Assembly: GCF_034479555.1 (NCBI RefSeq)
Contig: NZ_CP140151.1
Coordinates: forward strand, 744,001-808,000
Source of the DNA: Chromohalobacter canadensis
Lineage (GTDB): Bacteria > Pseudomonadota > Gammaproteobacteria > Pseudomonadales > Halomonadaceae
Direction of reading: 5' to 3'
Length of the DNA: 64,000 bases
The notes under the pieces were generated by a model, which was given only the letters and a program-made list of their open reading frames with translations, did no database searches and was not told where the DNA came from. The number at the start of each line of letters is the position of its first letter. The stretch's first letter is position 1. Positions 1-8,812 of the stretch are shown here, in pieces. Both the position numbers and the translations under genes were made by a program.

Positions 1-705
1 GCGCAGCGGCTGGTGCTCGGCGATCGCTTCACCCTCGTCCAGCTCGAGTTGCGCAGGACGTACCGTAAGGCGCGAATTATCGAAAATGATCGAATCGACC
101 CCAGTCATCACTGCACTCGAGCGTGCTCGCAAGCGTTGCACCTCGGTACGCGCGCGCTCCCCGGTGATCCATTGCGATTCACCGCTGGCCATGGCGGTGC
201 GACCGTCCAGGCTCATCGCCATCTTCAGGCGTACGAACGGCATCCCCTCGCGCATGCGCTTCACGAAACCGATATTGAGCGCCTCGGCATCGGCCTCCAG
301 GCAACCCACCTCAACCTCGATGCCTGCCTCACGCAGCATTGCCACACCACGCCCAGCCACCTGGGGATTGGGATCAACCATCGCGATCACGACACGGCTC
401 ACGCAGGCGTCGATCAGCGCCTGGGCACAAGGCGGCGTGCGGCCGTAATGCGAACAGGGTTCCAAAGTGACATAGACCGTGGCGCCTCGTGCCGCCTCGC
501 CAGCGGCGCGCAAGGCATGCACCTCGGCGTGAGGTTCGCCGACGCGTACATGGTAGCCCTCTCCGACGATTCGTCCCCCATTGACCACGACGCAGCCGAC
601 GCGCGGGTTGGGATGGGTGGTGTAGCACCCTCGTCGGGCGAGTTGCAGCGCGCGCGCCATGCACACTTCGTGAGATAGCGTCGACGCAGCGGCGTCTTGT
701 GTCAT
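1..705 (-). CDS. ribD: Bifunctional riboflavin biosynthesis deaminase/reductase RibD (partial)
   Basis: RibD deaminates the pyrimidine made from GTP by RibA and then reduces its ribosyl side chain, two consecutive cytosolic steps of riboflavin synthesis. The 235 visible codons hold the whole N-terminal cytidine-deaminase-like zinc domain, with the HAE motif at residues 59-61 and the PCxxxGRTPPC zinc motif with Cys84 and Cys93. They then enter the reductase domain (LKMAMSLDGRTA region). The C-terminal part lies beyond the window edge. The ATG at 705 was chosen because GAGG lies just upstream. It follows nrdR by 54 bases on the same strand, a common proteobacterial pair. Family assignment is firm; the gene is cut only by the window. 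Confidence 0.96.
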   Translation of the reverse strand, partial: MTQDAAASTLSHEVCMARALQLARRGCYTTHPNPRVGCVVVNGGRIVGEGYHVRVGEPHAEVHALRAAGEAARGATVYVTLEPCSHYGRTPPCAQALIDACVSRVVIAMVDPNPQVAGRGVAMLREAGIEVEVGCLEADAEALNIGFVKRMREGMPFVRLKMAMSLDGRTAMASGESQWITGERARTEVQRLRARSSAVMTGVDSIIFDNSRLTVRPAQLELDEGEAIAEHQPLR

Positions 706-759
706 GGGCCACTCCTCATGGATCACTTCTTGAGCGATTCGCGTCGGTACGTATCGAGA

Positions 760-1245
760 TCAGCGCTGATCGTTATCGTCGGGCACAAAGCTGGGCTCTT
801 GCGCCAAGCGGTCGATTTCGGCGCGAAATTCGTCGAGGTCCTGGAAGCGACGGTAGACGGAAGCGAAGCGGATATAGGCGACCTGATCGAGCCGCTTCAG
901 CGAGCGCATGACCTCCTCGCCGATCTCGCGTGCCTCGAGTTCACGCTCGCCACGGGCACGCAGACGCTGACGGATACGCTCGACCGCCGCCTCGATGGAT
1001 TCGGCGCTGACCGGGCGTTTTTCCAATGCGCGTAGCATGCCGGCACGCAACTTGCGCTCATCGAAGGTCTCCCGCGAGCCGTCGCCCTTGATCACGCGAG
1101 GCATGACCAGCTCCGCCGTCTCGTAGGTGGTGAAGCGTTCGCCGCAGTCATTGCACTGGCGGCGCCGACGCACCTGATCCCCTTCGGCCACGAGGCGCGA
1201 ATCGGTCACCTTGGTGTCATACTTTCCACAAAAGGGGCAGTGCAT
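760..1245 (-). CDS. nrdR: Transcriptional repressor NrdR
   Basis: NrdR senses ATP/dATP and represses ribonucleotide reductase genes. The 161-residue product opens with the family's MHCPFC and a four-cysteine zinc ribbon (Cys3, Cys6, Cys31, Cys34), followed by an ATP-cone domain over about residues 49-139. An in-frame ATG exists 45 codons upstream, but the family begins exactly at MHCPFC and has this length, so the start at 1245 is preferred. It heads a short minus-strand unit with ribD. NrdR boxes would lie at its target promoters, not here. Confidence 0.96.
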   Translation of the reverse strand: MHCPFCGKYDTKVTDSRLVAEGDQVRRRRQCNDCGERFTTYETAELVMPRVIKGDGSRETFDERKLRAGMLRALEKRPVSAESIEAAVERIRQRLRARGERELEAREIGEEVMRSLKRLDQVAYIRFASVYRRFQDLDEFRAEIDRLAQEPSFVPDDNDQR

Positions 1246-1437
1246 CGTGGCGCGTCCGCGGTTGAGTATCGAGAATGAGTCGTTGTCATTGAGATTGATC
1301 GACATTGTAGCCTTTCCCCGCGCCGCGCGGAAACTCGCTTGCGCACTGTCGCCAGGCCGACCAAGCTCATGAGGTTGCATGCATTTTCGGTCGAGACACC
1401 GGTAAGCGCGCTTTCACAACCGCCAAGGGAGAAACCA

Positions 1438-1686
1438 ATGGGCATCATCGCATGGATCGTCTTCGGCCTGCTGGCCGGCATTGTCGCCAAGCTGATCATG
1501 CCGGGGCGCGACCCCGGTGGCCTCATCATCACCATGATCATCGGGATCCTCGGGGCCATCGTTGGGGGCTGGGTCGGCACCGCGCTGGGCTTCGGTACGG
1601 TGGATGGCTTCAACTTCGGCAGTTTCGTCATCGCCGTACTCGGCGCCATCATCCTGCTGGGACTTTACCGTATCGTGAAGAAATGA
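1438..1686 (+). CDS. GlsB/YeaQ/YmgE family stress-associated membrane protein
   Basis: An 82-residue, very hydrophobic protein with three predicted membrane segments: about residues 3-19, 27-48 and 57-78. It carries the family's glycine-rich pattern, including the PGRDPGG turn after the first helix. Members are called transglycosylase-associated or GlsB proteins and are often induced by envelope or general stress. Their molecular role is not settled. The start at 1438 follows a clear AAGGGAGA ribosome site; an upstream in-frame ATG at 1339 would add 33 residues unlike the family. It is a single gene between nrdR and the GH13 phosphorylase. Confidence 0.88.
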   Translation: MGIIAWIVFGLLAGIVAKLIMPGRDPGGLIITMIIGILGAIVGGWVGTALGFGTVDGFNFGSFVIAVLGAIILLGLYRIVKK

Positions 1687-1702
1687 CCTTTGCCGTCTCC
1701 GT

Positions 1703-1727
1703 ACACGCCGGCCATCCGCCGGCGTGT
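1703..1727 (+). terminator. GC-rich hairpin after the GlsB-family gene
   Basis: A perfect 10-bp inverted repeat (ACACGCCGGC / GCCGGCGTGT, loop CATCC) begins 17 bases after the preceding stop codon. No T-tract follows it, so it may be a weak or factor-assisted terminator or an mRNA-stabilising structure rather than a classical intrinsic terminator. Confidence 0.4.
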
Positions 1728-1801
1728 CGCGCATGGCACGACTCCTGCAACAGCAACGATAATGTCGACGTGCGAGCCACCGATTCTCACGAGGACCATC
1801 G

Positions 1802-3604
1802 ATGCCCCACCCTATTCCCCCAGCCCCGCAGACCGAACTCGATGAAGCCGCTTTCACCGCGCGCGCCAAGGCACGTTTGGACGAGATTTACGGACCGCGC
1901 GCCGATGAAGTGTTACGCCGTCTGCAACGCCTGATATCGCACCAACGTGACGCAATTCCCGAACGCTCGCGTCCATTATGGAGCGAACGCGATCAGTTAC
2001 TGATCACCTATGGCGATCTACTGCTCGACGGCGAGCGGCCACCGCTGCAAGTGCTCGACGAGTTTCTCGAGACACGCCTCGCGGGCACCTTCAGCGGCGT
2101 TCACGTGCTGCCTTTCTTCCCTTGGAGCAGCGACGATGGCTTCTCGGTGATCCATTATCGCGAGGTCAACCCCACTCTAGGCGACTGGGAAGACATCCGC
2201 CGCCTGACACGGCACGGCGACTTGATGGTCGATCTGGTCATCAATCACGTCTCGCGGGAATCGCTGTGGTTCGTCGACTACCTGGCCGGCACCCAGCCGG
2301 GGCGCGACTACTTCATCGAAATGGACCCGAACACCGACCTGTCGAATGTCACCCGGCCCCGCAGCTCGCCGCTGTTGGTGCCCGTTTCCACGCGTCGTGG
2401 GACACGCTATCTATGGGCGACATTTTCCGAGGATCAGATCGATCTCAACTTCGCCAATCCCGATGTGCTCATCGAGTTCATCGGCATCATGCTCTACTAC
2501 GTGGAACAAGGCGCGCGCATCATACGCCTCGACGCCATCGCCTACCTGTGGAAGAAAATCGGCACTTCGTGCATCCATCTGCCGGAGACCCATGCCGTAG
2601 TCCGGCTGCTACGCGCCGTGCTCGACCACCTCGCCCCCGGCACGCTGCTGATCACCGAAACCAACGTGCCACACCGCGAGAACATGAGCTACTTCGGCCT
2701 CGAACGCCTCGACGATACCACCACGTCGGACGCACCCACGCGCCCCGACGAAGCGCACATGATCTATCAGTTCACGCTGCCGCCACTGTTGGTGCACACG
2801 CTCACCAGCGGCGATGCCACGGCGCTGGAAGCCTGGGCACGCAGCCTCCCCGCGTTGCCGCCTGGCTGCACCTATTTCAACTTCACCGCCAGCCACGACG
2901 GCATCGGCGTACGCGCGCTGGAAGGGCTATTACCGCCCCACGAGATCGATGCCATGCTCGAGCTCATGCACCGCTTCGGTGGGTATGTGAGCATGAAGGC
3001 CAATGCCGATGGCAAGGACACGCCCTACGAGGTCAACATTACCTACTTCGATGCGCTACGTGGCACACGTCGCGGCGCCGACCCTTGGCAAGTGGAACGT
3101 TTCTTGTGTAGCCAGCACTTGATGCTCGCACTACAGGGCGTGCCGGGCATCTATTTCCACTGCCTGACCGCCACGCTCAATGACCACGAAGGCGTCGAGC
3201 GCAGTGGACAATTGCGTACCATCAACCGTCGGCGCTGGCAGAAGGAGGCCCTGGACGAACTCCTCGATAGCCGCAACACGCCCACGCGAGAAGTCTTCAT
3301 GGCCTTGCGCCGACGTCTCAAGCTGCGCGCCCAGGAGCCCTGCTTTCATCCCCAGGTCGAGCAGCACATCGTCGACACACCGCCGACGCTGTTCGCCGTG
3401 CAGCGAGGTCCGCTGGCCGATGGACGTCGCCTGCTCGCGATCTATAACGTCACCGACAAACGCCAGCCACTGCCCTTACCCGACCTCGACGAAGACGGCT
3501 GGTACGATCTGCTTGCCGATGCGCCCTGGGATGCGCAGGCCCCGCGTGAACTGCGCCCCTATCGCAGCTTGTGGCTGGTGCAACGGCCTGGCGCACCGAC
3601 ATAG
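1802..3604 (+). CDS. GH13_18 sugar phosphorylase, probably glucosylglycerate phosphorylase
   Basis: A 600-residue retaining alpha-glucosyl enzyme of the sucrose-phosphorylase subfamily. Visible GH13 residues are the nucleophile Asp244 in RLDAIAYLW, the acid/base Glu286 in LITETNVPH, and Asp366 in FTASHDGIG. The protein is longer than bifidobacterial sucrose phosphorylases (about 500) and closer to the YcjM/glucosylglycerate phosphorylase branch. The same window encodes glucosylglycerate synthesis (gpgP-gpgS at 18.4-20.5 kb), so phosphorolysis of 2-O-glucosylglycerate to glucose 1-phosphate and glycerate is the favoured role. Sucrose or another glucoside remains possible. GAGGACC precedes the ATG. 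No signal peptide is seen, so it is cytosolic. Confidence 0.82.
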   Translation: MPHPIPPAPQTELDEAAFTARAKARLDEIYGPRADEVLRRLQRLISHQRDAIPERSRPLWSERDQLLITYGDLLLDGERPPLQVLDEFLETRLAGTFSGVHVLPFFPWSSDDGFSVIHYREVNPTLGDWEDIRRLTRHGDLMVDLVINHVSRESLWFVDYLAGTQPGRDYFIEMDPNTDLSNVTRPRSSPLLVPVSTRRGTRYLWATFSEDQIDLNFANPDVLIEFIGIMLYYVEQGARIIRLDAIAYLWKKIGTSCIHLPETHAVVRLLRAVLDHLAPGTLLITETNVPHRENMSYFGLERLDDTTTSDAPTRPDEAHMIYQFTLPPLLVHTLTSGDATALEAWARSLPALPPGCTYFNFTASHDGIGVRALEGLLPPHEIDAMLELMHRFGGYVSMKANADGKDTPYEVNITYFDALRGTRRGADPWQVERFLCSQHLMLALQGVPGIYFHCLTATLNDHEGVERSGQLRTINRRRWQKEALDELLDSRNTPTREVFMALRRRLKLRAQEPCFHPQVEQHIVDTPPTLFAVQRGPLADGRRLLAIYNVTDKRQPLPLPDLDEDGWYDLLADAPWDAQAPRELRPYRSLWLVQRPGAPT

Positions 3605-3635
3605 GCTTGCCGACGCGCGTCGTGCTGGTTACTGT

Positions 3636-3757
3636 ACGCATGGAGATGGCATTCCTCCCGTCGTCATCGGCGTCCGAAACACGGCGCCCATCGCGACAAA
3701 CCGCCTGGCATCGGCACCACATCGCCGACGCGTTCTCGCCAGTGCTAATGATGCCTG
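3636..3757 (+). promoter_or_regulatory. Fluoride riboswitch (crcB motif)
   Basis: The segment matches the fluoride aptamer. GGAGATGGCATTCCTCC at 3642-3658 forms the first hairpin (GGAG with CTCC). Its loop GGCAT at 3648-3652 can pair with ATGCC at 3751-3755, giving the class's pseudoknot. ACAAACCGCC at 3696-3705 and GTGCTAATGATGCC at 3742-3755 are further conserved blocks, and TGGC/GCCA (3706-3709, 3738-3741) closes the second stem. About 35 bases (3660-3694), able to fold into GGCG/CGCC, sit where the Pseudomonas aptamer has only a few. A hairpin at 3761-3777 may be part of the expression platform. The fluoride channel gene crcB follows directly, as expected. Confidence 0.88.
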
Positions 3758-3868
3758 CCAACGCACTCGAGGTGCGTCGTGCGCAGGTATTCACGGTTAT
3801 TTCTTTCAGCCTCGCCGCCCCCGCACGCCCACCTCGTTGATCATTCTCAATTGCGAGGAATCGAACGC

Positions 3869-4267
3869 ATGTGGTTTTCCATCGTGGCGATCGGCGCCGG
3901 TGCAGCGCTCGGCGCCAACCTACGCTGGCTACTGGGAATATGGCTCAACGCCCTCTTCCCCTCGATCCCCCCCGGCACCTTGGCCGCCAACTGGCTAGGC
4001 GCCTGGCTGATCGGCCTTTCCATCGCCTTCTTCGCCCAGTTGCCGCACCTCTCCCCCGAGTGGCGTCTATTCGTGGTAACCGGCTTTTTAGGGGCGTTGA
4101 CGACCTTCTCGACCTTTTCTGCCGAGATGTTCACTAACCTGCAGGCCGGGCGCTACCTCATGGCATTATCGGGCATCGCCGTGCACGTACTCGGCTCGTT
4201 GGTCATGACCGGCGTAGGCATCGCCACCTTCGGTGCCCTCAAACACCTGACGGGAGTTTTGAAATGA
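3869..4267 (+). CDS. crcB: Fluoride-specific ion channel CrcB/FluC
   Basis: A 132-residue inner-membrane protein with four predicted helices that exports fluoride as a dual-topology dimer. Family features are GANLRW near residue 17 (the GNxxR-like motif) and the [12 protein letters not shown] segment, which holds the fluoride-track phenylalanines and the central sodium-site turn. The start at 3869 follows GAGGAA and gives the usual family length; an upstream in-frame ATG would add 30 polar residues. It lies behind a fluoride riboswitch and overlaps the next gene by four bases (ATGA), so the two are co-translated. Confidence 0.95.
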   Translation: MWFSIVAIGAGAALGANLRWLLGIWLNALFPSIPPGTLAANWLGAWLIGLSIAFFAQLPHLSPEWRLFVVTGFLGALTTFSTFSAEMFTNLQAGRYLMALSGIAVHVLGSLVMTGVGIATFGALKHLTGVLK

Positions 4268-4596
4268 GCGAATGGCAACACGGTTACGAAGTCATCTTCA
4301 TGGCGCCAGAGTCGCGTCGTCACCATGGCAAACCCGTCATCGACGCCGTGGCCGAACACGCCAAGACGCTGGGCATCGAACGTATGACGCGCCGCACGGC
4401 CAGTGAAGGCACTGGTGCCGACGGGCGCACGCATTCGGCGCATTTCTTCGAATTGGCCGACCGGCCCATCGAACTTCTCTTCGTGCTGGATAAGACGCTG
4501 ACCGAGCGTCTTATCGACGCCGTCGACCAGGCTGGCATCGACGTCTTCGTGCTCCGCCGCGAGGTGAATTACGCCCAGTTGGGGGGATCGCGTTAA
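4264..4596 (+). CDS. DUF190 family protein, fluoride-operon partner
   Basis: A 110-residue cytosolic protein of the DUF190 family. This is a small PII/CutA-like fold often encoded beside crcB. The characteristic [18 protein letters not shown] segment is present near residues 17-34, and GADGRTHS fits the loop region. Its biochemical role is unknown. Coupling to crcB by the ATGA overlap, behind the riboswitch, suggests a function in fluoride tolerance. Its stop codon overlaps by four bases with that of the convergent DsrE-like gene. Confidence 0.85.
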   Translation: MSEWQHGYEVIFMAPESRRHHGKPVIDAVAEHAKTLGIERMTRRTASEGTGADGRTHSAHFFELADRPIELLFVLDKTLTERLIDAVDQAGIDVFVLRREVNYAQLGGSR

Positions 4597-5117
4597 ACTG
4601 CCACCAGCGCGAAGCCGGCATTTTGCAGCGCGATGCCCACCGTCATGCCAGACTGCGCCAGTTCGATATCGGCCAACAGGGTATCGCGGGCAAATCCCTG
4701 ACCGTGCCAGGCTTGCAGACACACCATGACGCCGACGCCTTCGCGCTGAAGCGCCTCGATCAACACGCGGTTGGGGTTGTTCGAGGCGTCCGGCAATCCG
4801 TAATGACGCGCATAGGCGGCATCCTCGAGCAGGCACGGCGTCGCTGCTCCTGAAACGAGGACGATCATGTGGCGACGCTCGGCCGGCACGTCGGCCGCCG
4901 CGAACAGGTTCACCGCGCGCACGGCGCGCAGAAGCCCGGCATTGGCCATGGCCGCCTGCGCGCTGGGCGTCGTCCACTGGAACAGCGCTCGGTAGGTGCC
5001 ATGCGCCAGCGGCAACCACTGGGCCTCTTCTTGCCCCGCGAGCGGCACGTCGTCGATGGGCGACGGCGAGGTGCTCGGTGGTTGTCGTGATATCCAGTTA
5101 TTCCAGCCTGTCGTCAT
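4593..5117 (-). CDS. DsrE/DsrF-like (COG1416 type) protein
   Basis: A 174-residue protein whose C-terminal 110 residues match the DsrE fold seen in small sulfur-handling proteins. They contain the NPNRVLIEALQREGVGVMVC strand-helix-strand unit with a conserved-position Cys in VMVCLQA, and end in an AQSGMTVGIALQNAGFA helix. The first 55 residues are low-complexity and Pro/Ser-rich, with no clear signal peptide. The start at 5117 was chosen because GGGAGGGG stands nine bases upstream; an ATG nine codons further up lacks a site. It stands divergent from dsbD and near the sulfide operon, which makes a sulfur-relay or redox role plausible but unproven. Confidence 0.72.
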   Translation of the reverse strand: MTTGWNNWISRQPPSTSPSPIDDVPLAGQEEAQWLPLAHGTYRALFQWTTPSAQAAMANAGLLRAVRAVNLFAAADVPAERRHMIVLVSGAATPCLLEDAAYARHYGLPDASNNPNRVLIEALQREGVGVMVCLQAWHGQGFARDTLLADIELAQSGMTVGIALQNAGFALVAV

Positions 5118-5268
5118 ATCGCCCCTCCCACGGATTGCAATCACACCACTTCAGCGCGTTGCCGCTCGCTTGGCAAGCGCCGCGACATGCTGACATGCAT
5201 CGCTCTTAATGCTCGGCTAATCCCATGCCGTTATGCTAGGCGCCATCTCGTCACCCGTATGGACTATC

Positions 5269-7185
5269 ATGATTCACGCTTCGCGCCGGCCAATATGCCA
5301 TTTTCGCTCCCCAAGCCATGGGCTCGCAGCCTGTCTGGCCGCGCTCATGCTCGTCTTCGCCACCCCGGCCTTCGCCGAATCGCCGTTTGCCAGCCAAGAC
5401 GACTTCCTCTCCGCCGAGCAGGCTTTCTCGTTGTCGGTATCGCGCGATGACGGCACGCTCATCGCCGAGTGGGACATCGCGCCAGAGTATTACCTGTATC
5501 GGCATCGCTTCAGCGTCGAAACCGAAGATGGCCCGGTGGATATCGAGCTACCGAAGGGCGAGACCATCGAGGACGACTATTTCGGTCGCTCAGAGGTCTA
5601 CCATCATCAAGTGGCATTGCGTGCCGCGCTGGGCGATGCCGAGCAGGTGACGCTGACTTGGCAAGGCTGTGCCGAAGCTGGGCTGTGTTATCCGCCGCAG
5701 CACCGAACCTTCGATGCCGACACGCTCGCCGCCAGCAGCAAAGCGGATAGCGCCAACACCACGGATCATGCGCGTGACACTGCCTTCGAGCCCGGCACCG
5801 ATGATGCGGCAAACTCGAGCGATGCATCGCCCCCCTCCGATGCCGCTCAGGCCGACGATCAACGCCTCGCATCCCAGCTGGCCGACGCCCGGCTGGGCTG
5901 GGTGCTACTGGCTTTCTTCGGCATGGGGTTGCTGCTGACCTTCACGCCCTGCGTGCTGCCCATGGTGCCGATCCTTTCCAGTCTCATCGTGGGTGCCACA
6001 CGCGACGGCCGGCCACGCATGCGTGACGGTGCCATGCTCTCGCTCGCCTACATATTACCCATGGCCACGACGTACGCAGCGCTAGGTGTCGCGGCGGCGC
6101 TGGCCGGGGCCAACCTGCAGATGCTGTTCCAAGCGCCTATATTCATCGCCAGCTTCGCCGTGCTTTTCGTGCTGCTGGCCCTGGCGATGTTCGGCGTGTT
6201 CGAGCTGACGTTACCCCAAGGATTACGTACCCGGCTCGATGCGCGCCTAGAACGCCAACGCAGCGGGCGTCTCAAAGGCGCAGCCATCATGGGCGTACTC
6301 TCGGCATTACTGGTCGGCCCCTGCATGACGGCACCGCTGGCCGGGGCCCTGCTTTACATCGCCGAAAGCGGCAATGCCTGGCAAGGCGGCCTGGCCCTCT
6401 GGTCATTGGGGCTGGGGATGGGCGCTCCCTTGTTTGCAGTAGGACTGCTCGGGCCGCGAATTCTGCCGCGCCCCGGGGCGTGGATGACTCGCGTACGCGC
6501 TATCTTCGGCTTCGTATTGTTGGGCATGGCGATATGGTTCGCGGCACGCATCCTGCCCCCTGCGCTGGAGATGGCCGCCTGGGGTGCTCTGTTCATCTGC
6601 CTAGCCCAGGCCACCTGGGCAACGGCACATGCACTGCACGACGCGCTGAAGGTGCTGGGACGCAGCCTAGGCATGCTCTTCGGCCTATGGGGAATTCTCA
6701 TGCTCGTCGGCGCGGCGGGAGGCCAACATGATCCGCTGCGGCCCTTGGCAGACTTCACGGGCAGCGGCGGCCCGCATGACACCGAGACATCCTCGACACT
6801 CAGCTTCGAGACCGTCGACGACCGTAACGCGTTGAACGCGCGTCTCGAGGAAGCGGTAGCACAGCAACGTCAGACACTCGTGGAATTCACCGCCGACTGG
6901 TGCATCAGTTGCGAGGTCATCGAAGAAGAAGTGTTCGGCGATGCACGCGTGCAAGCGGCGCTGGAAGACGTGCAACTTCTACGCATCGACGTTACCGACA
7001 ATAACGCCGCGGACCAGGCCATCATGCAAGCACTGGGCGTGGTCGGTCCCCCGACCCTGCTGCTTTACGGCGCCGATGGCCGCGAACGTCGAGACAACCG
7101 CATCGTGGGTGAATTGAGTGCGGAAGCGTTCCTTGAACGCCTCGAGCGAGTAAAAGACACGCCCCGCACGGGAGACGACGCATGA
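5269..7185 (+). CDS. dsbD: Thiol:disulfide interchange protein DsbD
   Basis: DsbD carries electrons from cytosolic thioredoxin across the inner membrane to periplasmic DsbC/DsbG-type proteins. The 638-residue chain shows all three modules. A signal peptide ends near AFA-ES (residue 36). The alpha domain has Cys134 and Cys140. An eight-helix core holds paired Cys228 (TPCVLPM) and Cys352 (GPCMTAP). The C-terminal thioredoxin domain has CISC at 545-548. An acidic linker (about 150-205) separates alpha and core. The start at 5269 gives a normal signal peptide; no strong ribosome site is seen. It overlaps the TlpA fusion gene by four bases. Confidence 0.95.
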   Translation: MIHASRRPICHFRSPSHGLAACLAALMLVFATPAFAESPFASQDDFLSAEQAFSLSVSRDDGTLIAEWDIAPEYYLYRHRFSVETEDGPVDIELPKGETIEDDYFGRSEVYHHQVALRAALGDAEQVTLTWQGCAEAGLCYPPQHRTFDADTLAASSKADSANTTDHARDTAFEPGTDDAANSSDASPPSDAAQADDQRLASQLADARLGWVLLAFFGMGLLLTFTPCVLPMVPILSSLIVGATRDGRPRMRDGAMLSLAYILPMATTYAALGVAAALAGANLQMLFQAPIFIASFAVLFVLLALAMFGVFELTLPQGLRTRLDARLERQRSGRLKGAAIMGVLSALLVGPCMTAPLAGALLYIAESGNAWQGGLALWSLGLGMGAPLFAVGLLGPRILPRPGAWMTRVRAIFGFVLLGMAIWFAARILPPALEMAAWGALFICLAQATWATAHALHDALKVLGRSLGMLFGLWGILMLVGAAGGQHDPLRPLADFTGSGGPHDTETSSTLSFETVDDRNALNARLEEAVAQQRQTLVEFTADWCISCEVIEEEVFGDARVQAALEDVQLLRIDVTDNNAADQAIMQALGVVGPPTLLLYGADGRERRDNRIVGELSAEAFLERLERVKDTPRTGDDA

Positions 7186-8006
7186 CGGTCCTCGACCGCA
7201 GCGTGGCCATCGGACCGCTGGCGCTCAGCCTCGGCCAATTGTTGCTTGTCTTCGCGCTAGCCGTTGCTATCGTCACCGGCGCCTTGATCGGGCGTCGACA
7301 GCGCATCGGTGTCAGCGACACCCTCTTTACAGTAGTCTTCGTCGCCCTCGTCGGCGCGCGCCTGGTGTTCATCGTGCGCTACTGGGATTCCTACGATTCC
7401 CTGTGGGCCATGCTCGACATCCGTGACCGTGGCTTCGACCCATGGGGCGGGCTTGCCGCCGCCTTGGTCTACTGTGGTTGGCGACTATGGCGCGCACCTC
7501 GCCAACGTCGCGCTTTGAGTGCCGCACTGCTGGCCGGTGCTCTCACCTGGGCGGGGGCAGTCTATGCTCTGGTCAAGCTTGACGAGGATGGGCATAGCGC
7601 TTTGCCCAAGACGTCGCTGATGACAATCGACGGCACTGCCACCGACCTCCCTACCCTACAAGACGATCAACCCTTGGTAGTAAATCTCTGGGCTAGCTGG
7701 TGCCCGCCCTGCAGGCGCGAGATGCCACTGCTCGCCGATACCCAGCAGCGCCGTGACGATGTCACCTTCGTGTTCGTCAATCAGGGCGAGGCTCGCCAGG
7801 TCATCCGTCACTACCTGGACAACGAATCCCTCGATCTCGATAACGTGCTACGTGACGAGACGCTGGCGCTCGGAGAGCACGTCGGTGTCAAAGCGATGCC
7901 CACTACCTTGTTCTATGACGCCGATGGCCGCCTGGTCGACACGCATTTCGGCGAACTCTCGCAAGCCACCTTGAAACACGCCTTGTCACGCCTGACTCCA
8001 CCTTAA
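7182..8006 (+). CDS. Lgt-like membrane domain fused to TlpA-type thioredoxin
   Basis: A 274-residue inner-membrane protein. Residues 1-130 contain about four hydrophobic segments with a VGARLVFIVRYWDSY and FDPWGGLAA pattern resembling the first helices of prolipoprotein diacylglyceryl transferase (Lgt). Residues 140-274 are a periplasmic TlpA/ResA-like thioredoxin with WCPPC (Cys174, Cys177) and the cis-proline MPTT. The Lgt-like part is too short to be a full transferase, so it probably serves as anchor or electron-transfer partner rather than lipid transferase. Sandwiched between dsbD (ATGA overlap) and dsbG, it most likely works in periplasmic disulfide reduction fed by DsbD. Confidence 0.85.
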   Translation: MTVLDRSVAIGPLALSLGQLLLVFALAVAIVTGALIGRRQRIGVSDTLFTVVFVALVGARLVFIVRYWDSYDSLWAMLDIRDRGFDPWGGLAAALVYCGWRLWRAPRQRRALSAALLAGALTWAGAVYALVKLDEDGHSALPKTSLMTIDGTATDLPTLQDDQPLVVNLWASWCPPCRREMPLLADTQQRRDDVTFVFVNQGEARQVIRHYLDNESLDLDNVLRDETLALGEHVGVKAMPTTLFYDADGRLVDTHFGELSQATLKHALSRLTPP

Positions 8007-8019
8007 TAGGAGAATCCGC

Positions 8020-8787
8020 ATGTCTTTGATCGCATGCACCATACGCCTAGGTTTCATCAGTGCTCTCGCCTTGGCTGCCACGCCCGCCTGGAGCCAGCCC
8101 GAGAACCTGCCCGCCCCCGTCGAAGCACTCGTCGGTCAAGGATTGACAGTGCACGAACGCTTCGAGGCTCCCGATGGCCTGACAGGTTACGCCGCTAGCG
8201 CGCAAGGCCAGCCGGTGGCGATCTATGTCACCGAAAACGGCCAGCACGCCATCGTCGGCAACCTTGTCGATGCCGAAGGCAACAACCTGTCGAGCGAGCC
8301 GCTCGACGAATTCGTCAAGGGACCGCAGAACGCCGCCGTGTGGCAACGCCTCGAGGACAGTCATTGGATCCTCGACGGCAGCAGCGACGCCCCGCGCACG
8401 GTGTACGTCTTCACCGACCCCAACTGCCCATACTGCAAAAGCTTCTGGGACGCCGCACGTCCTTGGATCGAGGCCGGTGACGTCCAGCTGCATCACATCA
8501 TGGTGGGTGTTCTCAAGTCGGATAGCCCCGCCAAGGCAGCCACACTGCTGGGCGCCGACGATCCCGTAGCCGCCTTCACGGCACACAATCGCGGCGACGA
8601 GGTGGCCCCGTCCGCACAACCGGCCGATATCGAGCAGCAAGTTCAGGACAACAACACCCTCATGCGCGAGCTGAACCTTCGGGGTACACCGGCGATCGTC
8701 TATCATCAGGACGGCAAGCTAGAGGTTGCTCAGGGAATGCCAGACGCGGAAAAAATGCGCGCCGTCATGGGCTCGCCACGCCCCTGA
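8020..8787 (+). CDS. dsbG: Thiol:disulfide interchange protein DsbG
   Basis: A periplasmic DsbC/DsbG-family disulfide isomerase or sulfenic-acid reductase kept reduced by DsbD. The 255-residue precursor has a signal peptide ending near AWS-QP (residue 26), an N-terminal dimerisation domain, and a thioredoxin domain with CPYC at 136-139 and cis-proline GTPA near residue 225. CPYC is the DsbG-type active site (DsbC has CGYC). A good AGGAGA site stands before the ATG, 13 bases after the TlpA fusion gene, so dsbD-tlpA-dsbG forms an operon. It converges on the sensor kinase gene with 25 bases between. Confidence 0.92.
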   Translation: MSLIACTIRLGFISALALAATPAWSQPENLPAPVEALVGQGLTVHERFEAPDGLTGYAASAQGQPVAIYVTENGQHAIVGNLVDAEGNNLSSEPLDEFVKGPQNAAVWQRLEDSHWILDGSSDAPRTVYVFTDPNCPYCKSFWDAARPWIEAGDVQLHHIMVGVLKSDSPAKAATLLGADDPVAAFTAHNRGDEVAPSAQPADIEQQVQDNNTLMRELNLRGTPAIVYHQDGKLEVAQGMPDAEKMRAVMGSPRP

Positions 8788-8812
8788 TCACCCGCATCAG
8801 GTGACACGAGAA

